A stretch of DNA of 12,760 nucleotides from Pseudomonadota bacterium (GCA_021781775.1 JAJXWE010000012.1:1-12760), one strand, 5' to 3'. Positions 1-7,870 are shown, numbered from the stretch's first letter. Numbers and translations are program-made. The notes: generated by a model not told the origin, from the letters alone.

Positions 1-12
1 GTAGCGAAGGCC

Positions 13-1311
13 ATGAAGATACCGGAGATTCTGATCGTCGAGACCGTCCATCAGCCGGGCAGCCTGGCTGCGGTACTGCAGGTGATCGCCGACGCAGGGC
101 TGACGATTCAGCACCTGACCGCGGTGCGGCGTGTGCAAGGCCGAACGCTCTGGGAAATCACCCTGGAGATGGACGAGGAGGCCAATTATGGCCTGTACGA
201 GCGCATTGACCAGTTGCCGAACGCGCGGTTCGTCGGCAAGTCCGACCGGGTATTCAACCGTCATCGCGGCGGCAAGATCCACATGGCGGCGAGCCTGCCG
301 ATCAACACGCTGCAGACGCTGCGCGACGTCTACACCCCTGGGGTCGCCCGGGTTTGCCTGGCGATCAAGCAGGACCCGCAGCTCGCGCACGAGTACACCA
401 GCATCGACAAGACCGTGGCGATCATCACGAACGGCACGGCCATTCTCGGGCTGGGCAATATCGGTCCGCTCGCGGGCCTGCCGGTCATGGAGGGCAAGGC
501 GGCGCTGTTCGCCGATCTGATCGGGCTGTCCGGCGTGCCCGTCCTGCTCGAGGAGACGCGTCCCGAGAAGGTCGTCGAGCTCATCGCCGGCATCCATTTG
601 TCCTTCGGCGCCATCCAGCTCGAGGACTTCGCCGCACCGGAGTGTTTCGAGATCGAGGTCCGTCTGCGCGAGCGGCTGCACAAGCCGGTGCTGCACGACG
701 ACCAGCACGGCACCGCGGTCGTCGCGCTTGCGGCGCTGATCAATGCCGCGCGGCGCGCCGGGCGCAGCCTGACGGAGAGTACCGTCGGGCAGATCGGGCT
801 CGGGGCGGCCGGAACGGGAATCGTGCGATTGCTGCGAGCCTATGGGGTCAACCGGGTGCTCGGTGCGGACCGCAACCCCGAGGCGATCGCCCGCATCCGC
901 GGGCTGGGCGCCGAAGGGGCGGGCCTGGAGGAGATCATGCGGCGCGCGGACATCGTGGTTGCCACCACCGGGGTAAAGGATCTGATCCGGCCCGAATGGG
1001 TCCGGCCCGGCCAGGTGATTCTCGCGTTGTCGAATCCCGACCCGGAGATCGAGCCGCTCGTGGCGCGCGAGCGCGGTGCGGCGTTCGCGGCCGACGGCAA
1101 GGGCATCAACAACGTCCTGGCGTTCCCCGGGCTGTTCAAGGGAGTGCTCGCGGCCAAGGCAAAGCAGTTCACGGACGGGATGTTGATGGCCGCGGCGCAG
1201 ACGCTGGCTGAACTGGCGCCACTGGCCCAGGAGGATGCCCTGGTACCCGATGCGCTCGACAAGAGCGTTCACGAGCGGGTGGCCGCCGCGGTGTTGGCGG
1301 CCGCGCGGTGA
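13..1311 (+). CDS. ACT-domain malic enzyme, probably NAD(P)-dependent
   Basis: Oxidative decarboxylation of malate to pyruvate in the cytoplasm, linking the TCA cycle to pyruvate and NAD(P)H. The 432-residue protein has an N-terminal ACT domain (about residues 5-75, with the typical PGSLA turn at 15-19), then the malic enzyme core. Visible core motifs are YTPGVA (107-112), the lysine region EGKAALF (160-166), metal-binding ED (204-205), DDQHGTA (229-235), the Rossmann loop GLGAAG (262-267) and NPDPE (341-345). ACT domains usually bind small ligands such as amino acids, so allosteric control is likely, but the ligand is unknown. Asp286 follows the second Rossmann strand; cofactor choice cannot be settled from this. 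A GAAGG lies only two bases before the ATG, and the frame stays open to the window edge, so a slightly earlier start is possible. Family certain, start less so. Confidence 0.93.
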   Translation: MKIPEILIVETVHQPGSLAAVLQVIADAGLTIQHLTAVRRVQGRTLWEITLEMDEEANYGLYERIDQLPNARFVGKSDRVFNRHRGGKIHMAASLPINTLQTLRDVYTPGVARVCLAIKQDPQLAHEYTSIDKTVAIITNGTAILGLGNIGPLAGLPVMEGKAALFADLIGLSGVPVLLEETRPEKVVELIAGIHLSFGAIQLEDFAAPECFEIEVRLRERLHKPVLHDDQHGTAVVALAALINAARRAGRSLTESTVGQIGLGAAGTGIVRLLRAYGVNRVLGADRNPEAIARIRGLGAEGAGLEEIMRRADIVVATTGVKDLIRPEWVRPGQVILALSNPDPEIEPLVARERGAAFAADGKGINNVLAFPGLFKGVLAAKAKQFTDGMLMAAAQTLAELAPLAQEDALVPDALDKSVHERVAAAVLAAAR

Positions 1312-1317
1312 TCGTCT

Positions 1318-1329
1318 GCGGCGCGCCGC
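1318..1329. other. GC-rich palindrome between convergent malic enzyme and rpoH
   Basis: A perfect 12-base palindrome, GCGGCGCGCCGC, sits in the 22 bases between the two convergent stop codons. It could form a short hairpin in either transcript and act as a weak bidirectional terminator. It has no T-tract on either side, so intrinsic termination is unproven. In DNA this GC-rich it may also be chance. Confidence 0.25.
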
Positions 1330-1333
1330 GGCC

Positions 1334-2218
<885 letters not shown>

Positions 2219-2223
2219 GGATG

Positions 2224-2228
2224 CTCCC
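2224..2228 (-). promoter_or_regulatory. rpoH ribosome binding site
   Basis: GGGAG on the minus strand, five bases before the ATG at 2218. It decides the start: the open frame continues upstream to 2362, but only this ATG has such a site. Confidence 0.7.
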
Positions 2229-2247
2229 AGAGGACTTTGGCGCAAGT

Positions 2248-2274
2248 TTAGCACTCGCTGTGTTTGAGTGCTAA
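2248..2274 (-). promoter_or_regulatory. CIRCE operator (HrcA binding site) upstream of rpoH
   Basis: The sequence is TTAGCACTC-N9-GAGTGCTAA, an exact match to the CIRCE consensus in both arms and in spacer length. CIRCE is the operator of the heat-shock repressor HrcA, normally found before groESL and dnaK operons. Here it lies 29 bases upstream of the rpoH ATG, inside or just downstream of the likely promoter, so it probably represses rpoH. It is also about 190 bases upstream of the divergent cytochrome b561 start, too far to be a likely operator for that gene. hrcA itself is not in this window. Confidence 0.95.
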
Positions 2275-2290
2275 GTCGCCGCGAAGGTTC
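2263..2290 (-). promoter_or_regulatory. possible sigma-E-like promoter of rpoH overlapping CIRCE
   Basis: On the minus strand GAACCT (2285-2290) and TCAAA (2263-2267) are separated by 17 bases. This resembles a sigma-E pair (GAACTT, N16, TCTGA or TCAAA) with one mismatch in the -35. The -10 would overlap one CIRCE arm and its spacer, and transcription would start near 2256, about 38 bases before the ATG. E. coli rpoH has a sigma-E promoter, which makes the idea reasonable. The match is imperfect and could be chance. An AT-rich stretch at about 2304-2330 is an alternative place for a sigma-70 promoter, but I see no good -35 there. Confidence 0.25.
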
Positions 2291-2464
2291 CCGAGTCCGC
2301 CGGTAGTTTATTATTGTTAAGCTAAAGCTTAGGGCGAGCTCCTCGGCTCCAGCGCGGCCCAAAGCGGGTCAATTTTCATCAAAGCGGCAGAGGGACCCGC
2401 TATCCTGCGCAAGACTTTATCAGGGGCCTTCGCCCGCGGATTCTGGAGACGGAAGGGGACCGAT

Positions 2465-3022
2465 TTGGCAAGCACGGCATCGACTGCGACCCACGAACTG
2501 ACGTACGACCGATTCACGATCCTGCTGCACTGGCTGACCGCAATCCTGGTGGTCACGCTCTGGGCGCTGGGACAATCCATCGGCTTCTTTCCCGAGGGCC
2601 CGTTCCGCAAGGGGCTGCTCGGAGTGCACATCCTGCTCGGCATCATGGTCGGGGCCGTCATCCTGGCGCGGATCGGCTGGCGGCTCAGCCATGGCCGGCG
2701 CTTGCCGCCGGCGGACCAGGGCGCGCTCGAGTGGGTGGCCAAGGGGGCCCATCTCGGGCTGTACCTGCTGCTGGTGCTGACGGTCGCGTTCGGTCTGGGC
2801 CGCGCCTGGGTGCACGGGGTCGAGGTGTTCCACTGGTTCACCTTCCCGCGGCCGGCGTTCGCCACGCGTGCGGTCACGCACACCATCAGCGAAGTGCACG
2901 GCGACCTCGGCGACATCATCGTGATCGTCGCCGGGCTGCACGCGGCCGCCGCCCTGTTCCACCACTACGGGATGCGCGACTCGGTACTGCGGCGGATGCT
3001 GCCCGGCAAGCGACGCGGCTAG
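2465..3022 (+). CDS. cytochrome b561-family membrane protein (diheme b-type)
   Basis: A four-helix inner-membrane b-type cytochrome of the prokaryotic b561 (CybB) family, which moves electrons between quinone and other redox partners; the physiological partner is unknown. The 185-residue length fits the family. Hydrophobic helices lie at about 19-38, 51-70, 96-114 and 148-166. Candidate heme ligands His22, His55, His145 and His159 match the spacing of the four CybB histidines. The start is TTG at 2465, preceded by a strong AAGGGG site about seven bases upstream; no ATG or GTG with a comparable site fits the N-terminus. It is divergent from rpoH and 85 bases upstream of mutM, possibly in one transcript with it. 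In that gap CCGGG (3038-3042) and CCCGG (3050-3054) can pair as a small hairpin without a T-tract. Confidence 0.88.
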   Translation: MASTASTATHELTYDRFTILLHWLTAILVVTLWALGQSIGFFPEGPFRKGLLGVHILLGIMVGAVILARIGWRLSHGRRLPPADQGALEWVAKGAHLGLYLLLVLTVAFGLGRAWVHGVEVFHWFTFPRPAFATRAVTHTISEVHGDLGDIIVIVAGLHAAAALFHHYGMRDSVLRRMLPGKRRG

Positions 3023-3107
3023 CAGTTGCACTTCCGGCCGGGCCATGGTCCCGGTACGCTCGCGGTTTGGTTCCCGCGGCCGCCGCTGGAACGATCGGAT
3101 CGCGCGC

Positions 3108-3923
3108 ATGCCGGAACTGCCTGAAGTCGAAACCACGCGCCGCGGCATCGAGCCGCACGTGACCGGGCGAACAATCGTCGCGCTCGCGGTGTACGAGTCG
3201 CGGCTGCGCTGGCCGGTGCCCCGCAACCTGCCGGCGCAGTTGGCCGGCCGGCGCATACTCGCCGCGGGCCGGCGCGCCAAGTATCTGCTGATCGAACTGG
3301 ACGGCGGCACTCTGATCGTGCATCTCGGCATGTCCGGCTCGCTGCGCGTGCTCGCAGCCGGCGTGCCACGGCTGCGCCATGACCAGTACGACCTGCGGCT
3401 CGACTCGGGCCGGATCCTGCGCTTCAACGATCCACGCCGCTTCGGCAGCCTGCATTACACGAGCGCCGGTGCGGCGCAGCATCCACTGCTGCGTCACCTG
3501 GCGCCGGAGCCGCTCGAGGCATCGTTCACGACCGAGTATCTCTGGGGCATCACCCGTGGCCGTCGGCTCGCCGTCAAGCAGCTGCTCATGAACAGCCGCT
3601 TGGTGGTTGGCGTCGGCAACATCTACGCCAGTGAGGCGCTGTTCCGGGCGCGGATCCGCCCGGGGCGCGAAGCACGGCGCCTGCGGCGCGCCGAGGTGGC
3701 CCGGCTGGTGCAGGCGGTGCGCACGGTGCTGAGGCAAGCCATCCGCGTGGGTGGGACGACCCTGCGCGACTACGTCGGCGCGGACGGTTCGCCGGGATAT
3801 TTCCGCCAGAAGCTCTACGTCTACGAGCGCGCCGGGCAGCCTTGCCGGGTGTGCCGCACACCCATTCGCCAGCGCCGCCAGCAAGGCCGCTCGAGCTACT
3901 ACTGCCCGGCTTGCCAGCGCTGA
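3108..3923 (+). CDS. mutM: formamidopyrimidine-DNA glycosylase MutM (Fpg)
   Basis: Base-excision repair enzyme that removes 8-oxoguanine and formamidopyrimidines and cuts the abasic site. The mature N-terminus PELPEVETTRRG is canonical: Pro2 is the Schiff-base nucleophile and Glu3 is catalytic. Lys58 in GRRAKYL matches the conserved catalytic lysine, and FNDPRRFG (106-113) is the usual core motif. The helix-two-turn-helix carries GVGNIYASEALF (168-179). A C-terminal zinc finger uses Cys246, Cys249, Cys266 and Cys269. The length of 271 residues is standard. The ATG at 3108 is fixed by the need for Pro at position 2, although its ribosome binding site is weak. It is convergent with coaD, four bases apart, so no terminator fits between them. 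In E. coli mutM is also next to coaD and rpmG. Confidence 0.97.
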   Translation: MPELPEVETTRRGIEPHVTGRTIVALAVYESRLRWPVPRNLPAQLAGRRILAAGRRAKYLLIELDGGTLIVHLGMSGSLRVLAAGVPRLRHDQYDLRLDSGRILRFNDPRRFGSLHYTSAGAAQHPLLRHLAPEPLEASFTTEYLWGITRGRRLAVKQLLMNSRLVVGVGNIYASEALFRARIRPGREARRLRRAEVARLVQAVRTVLRQAIRVGGTTLRDYVGADGSPGYFRQKLYVYERAGQPCRVCRTPIRQRRQQGRSSYYCPACQR

Positions 3924-3927
3924 GGCT

Positions 3928-4410
3928 TCACGTGCCGCGACGCTTCTTCAGCTCTTCTTCGACGAGCGGGTGGACGAACTCGCTCACGTCCCCGCCGAGC
4001 ACCGCGATCTCGCGCACGAGTGTCGAGGAGATGAACGTGAACTGTTCCTGAGGCGTCAGGAACACGGTCTCGATGTCTCGCTCGAGGTGACGGCTCATGT
4101 TGGCCAGCTGGAACTCGAATTCAAAGTCCGATACGGCGCGCAGGCCGCGCACGATGACCCGCGCTCCCTGCTTGCGCGCGAACTCGACCGTCAGGCCGGA
4201 GTAGCCGACCACCTGGACATTGGGCAGCTCGGCGAGCACGCGGCGCGCCATTTCGACCCGCATCGAGAGCGAGAACATCGGTGCCTTGTTGGGGTTGGCG
4301 GCGATCGCCACGATGACCTGATCGAAAATGCTCGCGGCGCGACGCACCAGATCGTGGTGGCCATTCGTGATGGGGTCGAACGTCCCCGGGTACACGGCGT
4401 TGCGGTTCAT
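3928..4410 (-). CDS. coaD: phosphopantetheine adenylyltransferase CoaD
   Basis: Fourth step of coenzyme A synthesis: transfers AMP from ATP to 4'-phosphopantetheine, giving dephospho-CoA; a cytoplasmic hexamer in the family. The 160 residues match the usual length. The nucleotidylyltransferase signature GTFDPITNGHHD (9-20) contains the catalytic His18; Lys42, RGLRAVSDFEFE (88-99) and the C-terminal ISSTLVRE (127-134) are also present. The ATG at 4410 is set by this compact N-terminus and by its four-base ATGA overlap with the stop of rsmD, which indicates translational coupling in an rsmD-coaD operon. CoaBC, which makes its substrate, is encoded about 5 kb to the right. Confidence 0.97.
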   Translation of the reverse strand: MNRNAVYPGTFDPITNGHHDLVRRAASIFDQVIVAIAANPNKAPMFSLSMRVEMARRVLAELPNVQVVGYSGLTVEFARKQGARVIVRGLRAVSDFEFEFQLANMSRHLERDIETVFLTPQEQFTFISSTLVREIAVLGGDVSEFVHPLVEEELKKRRGT

Positions 4411-5018
4411 TCTGCAGCGATCCCCCTGTGTCGCGAATACAGATGATACCCGACCTGCCCGGAACGCTTGTCCCGCTCGTGCGCCCAGCTCGCCGGCGCG
4501 GGCGGTGGGTGCGCGGCGGGGCATTCCAGGTAAACCCGTGCCCCGGGCGCCAGCCACCCGCCACTCTCCAGTCGAGCGATGACCTCGGGCAGGATCGACG
4601 AGTCGAACGGCGGATCGAGAAAGACGATGTCGAACGGTTGGGCGGCGCCGTCGAGAAACGTCCGCGCATCGCTGCAGACGAGTGTCCAGTCGTGCCGCCG
4701 CTCGCTGTCCCATTCCTCCAGAAGCGCCTCGATCGCCTGGGATGCCTGTCGGTCGCGCTCGACGAACGTCACGTGCGCCGCGCCGCGCGAGAGCGCCTCG
4801 AGTCCCAATGCGCCGCTGCCGGCGAACAGGTCCAGGCAGCGCGCGCCGGGCAGGGTGGCCATCAGCCAGTTGAACAGTGTCTCGCGGACGCGGTCAGGCG
4901 TTGGGCGGATGGCCGGGGCGGCCGGAAAGCGCAGCCGGCGGCCGCGCCAGACGCCCCCGATGATGCGCAGCGTACGCGCGGCGCCCCCGCGCCGGTGCGT
5001 TTGAGACGAACTGTTCAC
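4407..5018 (-). CDS. rsmD: 16S rRNA (guanine966-N2)-methyltransferase RsmD
   Basis: Methylates G966 of 16S rRNA using S-adenosylmethionine, late in 30S subunit assembly. The 203-residue protein has IIGGVWRGRRLRFP (19-32), TPDRVRETLFNWL (40-52), the SAM-binding loop DLFAGSGALG (63-72) and the catalytic DPPF (135-138) of N2-guanine and N6-adenine methyltransferases. The most likely start is GTG at 5018, which gives the family length (E. coli 198). The frame stays open further upstream, but that part is the reverse of ftsY. A GTG near 5060 would add about 14 residues and cannot be excluded. Its stop overlaps the coaD ATG. It is divergent from ftsY across 54 bases, as at the E. coli rsmD-ftsY junction. 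Confidence 0.95.
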   Translation of the reverse strand: MNSSSQTHRRGGAARTLRIIGGVWRGRRLRFPAAPAIRPTPDRVRETLFNWLMATLPGARCLDLFAGSGALGLEALSRGAAHVTFVERDRQASQAIEALLEEWDSERRHDWTLVCSDARTFLDGAAQPFDIVFLDPPFDSSILPEVIARLESGGWLAPGARVYLECPAAHPPPAPASWAHERDKRSGQVGYHLYSRHRGIAAE

Positions 5019-5027
5019 GCGCTGTCT

Positions 5028-5056
5028 TTCGAACGTGCGGGCCGAGCCGCTACGAT
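5028..5056 (+). promoter_or_regulatory. possible promoter of ftsYEX
   Basis: TACGAT (5051-5056) resembles a -10 box, with a weak TTCGAA (5028-5033) 17 bases upstream. An alternative -10 is TACACT (5056-5061). Transcription would start only about 5-10 bases before the ftsY ATG, in keeping with the lack of a visible ribosome binding site there. Weak evidence. Confidence 0.25.
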
Positions 5057-5072
5057 ACACTAGCGCGCATTC

Positions 5073-6059
5073 ATGTTCGGGCGCGAAAACAAAGAGGCTT
5101 CCACGGGCGGTACCCCCCCGCGACAGGGGTTTCTGAAGCGACTGTCGCAGCGCCTCGGCCGCGGCGCGCTGTCCTTCGACCTGCGCAACCTGTTCCGCGG
5201 CCGCAAGATCGATGCCGATCTGCTCGAAGAGCTCGAGACGCGGCTGCTCATGGCCGACGTGGGCGTCGAGGCTACCGAGTTCATCCTGGCCGGACTCAAC
5301 AAGCGCCTGGCCCGCAAGGAGCTGGCCGACGTCGAAGCGCTCATCGCAGCGCTGCGTACCGCGGTGGAGGAGATTCTCGCGCCGTGCGCTCGCCCGCTCG
5401 CCATTGATCCGGACTGCAAGCCCTTCACCATCCTGGTCGTCGGTGTGAACGGCTCGGGCAAGACCACGACGATCGGCAAGCTGGCCAGGCGCTTCGGCGA
5501 CGAGGGGCGCAGCGTCATGCTCGCCGCCGGCGACACATTCCGGGCGGCGGCGATCGAGCAACTGACGGTGTGGGCGGAGCGCACCGGCGCGAGCTGCATC
5601 GCGCAGCATGCCGGCGCCGACCCGGCCGCAGTGGCGTTCGACGCGCTGCAGGCCGCGCGCGCGCGCCGCACGGATGTCCTGATCGCCGACACTGCCGGAC
5701 GGCTGCACAGCCAGTCACACCTGATGGAGGAGCTGAAGAAGGTCAAGCGCGTGCTGCAGCGCGGCGACCCGCGCGCGCCGCACGAGGTGCTGCTGGTGCT
5801 GGATGCCAATCAGGGACAGAACGCGCTCGCACAGGCCGTGCAGTTCCACGAGGCCATCGGCGTCACCGGGCTCGTGCTCACCAAGCTCGATGGCACCGCC
5901 AAGGGCGGCATCGTCATCGCCATCGCGCGCCGCCTGGGACTGCCCATCCGCTTCATCGGCATCGGCGAGCAGCCCGGTGATTTCGGGGAATTCGATGCGC
6001 GTGCGTTTGCCACCGCCCTGGTCGAAGGACCCCAGGGCGCAGCCGAGGAGAGCAGATGA
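5073..6059 (+). CDS. ftsY: signal recognition particle receptor FtsY
   Basis: GTPase receptor that docks SRP-ribosome complexes at the inner membrane for insertion of membrane proteins. The 328 residues comprise a short basic N-terminal segment (1-40), a four-helix N domain (about 41-110) and the G domain: GVNGSGKTT (124-132), DTFRAAA (154-160), DTAGR (206-210), TKLDGTAKGG (270-279) and GIGEQPGDF (296-304). It lacks the long acidic A domain of E. coli FtsY (497 residues), so membrane contact must rest on the basic, amphipathic N-terminal region; short FtsY forms are common. The ATG at 5073 lacks a clear ribosome binding site. The stop overlaps the ftsE ATG (ATGA), marking an ftsYEX operon. 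Confidence 0.97.
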   Translation: MFGRENKEASTGGTPPRQGFLKRLSQRLGRGALSFDLRNLFRGRKIDADLLEELETRLLMADVGVEATEFILAGLNKRLARKELADVEALIAALRTAVEEILAPCARPLAIDPDCKPFTILVVGVNGSGKTTTIGKLARRFGDEGRSVMLAAGDTFRAAAIEQLTVWAERTGASCIAQHAGADPAAVAFDALQAARARRTDVLIADTAGRLHSQSHLMEELKKVKRVLQRGDPRAPHEVLLVLDANQGQNALAQAVQFHEAIGVTGLVLTKLDGTAKGGIVIAIARRLGLPIRFIGIGEQPGDFGEFDARAFATALVEGPQGAAEESR

Positions 6060-6748
6060 TTTCGCTCGAGCGCGTCAGCAAGCGCTATCCGAATGGCCGC
6101 GAAGCGCTGACCAACGTGAGTTTCTTCGTCGATCGGGGCGAGCTTGTGTTTCTCACCGGACGTTCCGGCGCCGGCAAGAGCACGCTGCTGAAGCTGATCG
6201 CGCTGCTCGAACGCCCGAGCCGGGGAACGGTGACCGTCAACGGGCGCAGCACCGGGGCGCTGAAGGCGCGGCACATCCCGGCGTTCCGGCGGCACATCGG
6301 CGTGGTTTTCCAGGATCACAAGCTGCTCGCCGATCGCCCAGTGTTCGACAACGTCGGGTTGCCGCTGGTGGTGGCCGGCGCCCCGCTGGCGGAGATCGAC
6401 AAGCGGGTTCGGGCGGCGCTCGACCAGGTCGGCCTGCTCGGCAAGGAGCGCTCGTTGCCCATGGAGCTGTCGGTGGGCGAGCAGCAGCGCGTCGGCATCG
6501 CGCGGGCCATCGTCGGCAAGCCGCCACTGATCGTGGCCGACGAGCCCACGGGCAATCTCGACCCGGATCTGGCGCTGGAGGTGATGCGCCTGTTCAAGCG
6601 ATTCAGCGAAGTCGGCGTCACCGTGTTGGTGGCCACGCATGATCTGCACCTGGTGCGCGAGTTCGGCAGCCGCGAGCTCAACCTGGCCAGTGGTCAGCTC
6701 ACCGGCGGCACGCCCGATCCGCTGCCTTCCCTGGTGGCCAGCCGGTAG
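6056..6748 (+). CDS. ftsE: cell division ATP-binding protein FtsE
   Basis: ATPase of the FtsEX complex at the division septum; with FtsX it switches on peptidoglycan hydrolases through periplasmic partners. The 230 residues carry a complete ABC cassette: Walker A GRSGAGKST (35-43), Q-loop FQDHK (85-89), signature LSVGEQQ (138-144), Walker B LIVADEPT (158-165) and switch His195 in ATHDL. FVDRGELVFLTGRSGAGKST-type wording and VGLPLVVAG resemble FtsE more than other ABC ATPases, and the ftsX neighbour confirms it. The signature has Val140 where E. coli FtsE has Gly (LSGGEQ); the second Gly and Gln are kept, so activity is expected. It overlaps ftsY by four bases and is eight bases from ftsX. Confidence 0.97.
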   Translation: MISLERVSKRYPNGREALTNVSFFVDRGELVFLTGRSGAGKSTLLKLIALLERPSRGTVTVNGRSTGALKARHIPAFRRHIGVVFQDHKLLADRPVFDNVGLPLVVAGAPLAEIDKRVRAALDQVGLLGKERSLPMELSVGEQQRVGIARAIVGKPPLIVADEPTGNLDPDLALEVMRLFKRFSEVGVTVLVATHDLHLVREFGSRELNLASGQLTGGTPDPLPSLVASR

Positions 6749-6756
6749 GGCCATCC

Positions 6757-7680
6757 ATGAGACTCTCCACGCTCATGACCCGGCATGTGCAGTCGCTGTT
6801 CGGGGCGTTCGGGCGGCTGGCACGGGCGCCGCTCGCCACTGCCCTGACGCTGCTGGTCATCGGAATCGCGCTCGCGCTGCCGGCGGCGCTTGCACTGCTG
6901 GTCCGCAACGCCGAGTCGGCCACGGGCGGCTTCGGCCGCGCGGTCGACATGTCGGTGTACCTCAAGAGCGGCATCTCGTTGGTGCGGGCGCGCCAGCTCG
7001 CGGTCGAGGCGCGCGCCGAGCCGGGCGTAGCGGCGGTGCATGTGATCTCGGCCGATGAGGGTCTGAACCAGTTTCGCCGCTACTCGGGCTTCGGAGCGGC
7101 ACTCGATGCGCTGAAGTCCAATCCGCTGCCGAATGTGCTGCGCATCGTGCCGCAGCCGCGCGCGAGCGGGGCCGCTGCCCTCGAGGGGTTGCGGCGCACG
7201 TTCGCCCGCTGGCCGGAAGTGGATATGGTGCAGCTCGATGCCCAGTGGGTGCTGCGGTTCAACGCGATGCTCGCCGTGGTGCGGCGCCTGGTGCTGATTG
7301 CGGCGGCGCTGTTCGGCGCCGGTGTGCTCGCCGTCATCGGCAATACCATCCGGCTGGAGATTCTCAACCGGCGCGACGAGATCGAGGTGACCAAGCTCGT
7401 GGGCGGCTCGAACGCGTTCGTGCGCCGTCCGTTCCTCTATACGGGGGTGCTCTACGGGCTCGGCGGCGCTTTGCTGGCGTGGTTGGTGCTGGAAGGGACG
7501 GTGCTTGCATTGCACGCGCCGGTGACGCGCCTCGCCACCCTCTACGGCAGCGGTTTCGCGCTGAGCGGCCTGGCGGGCCGGGAACTCGGCGGCCTGTTCT
7601 GCGGCGGAATGGCCCTCGGCTGGCTGGGGGCGTGGATTTCCGCCCACCGCCATCTGCGCGACATCGAACCGCGGGCGTGA
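6757..7680 (+). CDS. ftsX: cell division membrane protein FtsX
   Basis: Inner-membrane partner of FtsE that passes ATP-driven movement to periplasmic activators of septal amidases. The 307 residues show the family layout: a cytoplasmic N-terminus, helix 1 (about 27-49), a large periplasmic loop (50-174) with the conserved SVYLK (66-70), helix 2 (175-197), a cytoplasmic stretch with EILNRRDEIEVTKLVGGS (201-218), helix 3 (225-248) and helix 4 (276-296). GGGCC-like spacing is poor, but an AGGG lies six bases before the ATG at 6757. An ATG six codons further in (MTRHVQ) is an alternative start. In E. coli the next gene is rpoH; here convergent rpmG follows, 18 bases away. Confidence 0.95.
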   Translation: MRLSTLMTRHVQSLFGAFGRLARAPLATALTLLVIGIALALPAALALLVRNAESATGGFGRAVDMSVYLKSGISLVRARQLAVEARAEPGVAAVHVISADEGLNQFRRYSGFGAALDALKSNPLPNVLRIVPQPRASGAAALEGLRRTFARWPEVDMVQLDAQWVLRFNAMLAVVRRLVLIAAALFGAGVLAVIGNTIRLEILNRRDEIEVTKLVGGSNAFVRRPFLYTGVLYGLGGALLAWLVLEGTVLALHAPVTRLATLYGSGFALSGLAGRELGGLFCGGMALGWLGAWISAHRHLRDIEPRA

Positions 7681-7698
7681 AGCGCCGCGGCGGCACGC

Positions 7699-7854
7699 TT
7701 ACTTGATCTTCGCTTCCTTGTAGGCGACGTGCTTACGCGCCACGGGGTCGAACTTCCGCACTTCCAACTTGTCCGGATGCAGGCGCTTGTTCTTGGTCGT
7801 CACGTAGAAGTGACCCGTGCCCGCGGTGGACAGCAGCTTGATCTTGTCGCGCAT
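7699..7854 (-). CDS. rpmG: 50S ribosomal protein L33
   Basis: Small protein of the large ribosomal subunit, near the E site. The 51-residue product begins MRDKIKLLSTAGTGHFYVTT and continues with TKNKR and a basic tail ending KEAKIK, typical of proteobacterial L33. It lacks the CxxC zinc pairs of the zinc-type L33, so it is the zinc-independent form. A GGGAG site lies about seven bases before the ATG. The gene follows rpmB by 16 bases in the usual rpmB-rpmG order. It is convergent with ftsX, and the short gap shows only a GC-rich palindrome (7683-7692) and no T-tract. Confidence 0.97.
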   Translation of the reverse strand: MRDKIKLLSTAGTGHFYVTTKNKRLHPDKLEVRKFDPVARKHVAYKEAKIK

Positions 7855-7870
7855 GACTGGGCTCCCGCCG

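Noticed and set aside
354..1211. Open frames inside the malic enzyme gene in other frames and strands
   Set aside because: Composition is that of out-of-frame high-GC sequence, and the main frame has a complete set of malic enzyme motifs.
2219..2362. In-frame extension of rpoH to an ATG at 2362
   Set aside because: It would translate the CIRCE element and the AT-rich region. The ATG at 2218 has a good ribosome binding site and gives the family length.
2219..2464. A sigma-32 promoter (CTTGAAA, CCCCAT) before rpoH or the cytochrome gene
   Set aside because: I searched the region on both strands and found no acceptable pair.
3924..3927. A terminator between convergent mutM and coaD
   Set aside because: Only four bases separate the stops and no hairpin with a T-tract is present.
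5019..5708. Long in-frame extension upstream of rsmD on the minus strand
   Set aside because: It is the antisense of ftsY. The RsmD family length and the GTG at 5018 place the start at the end of this stretch.
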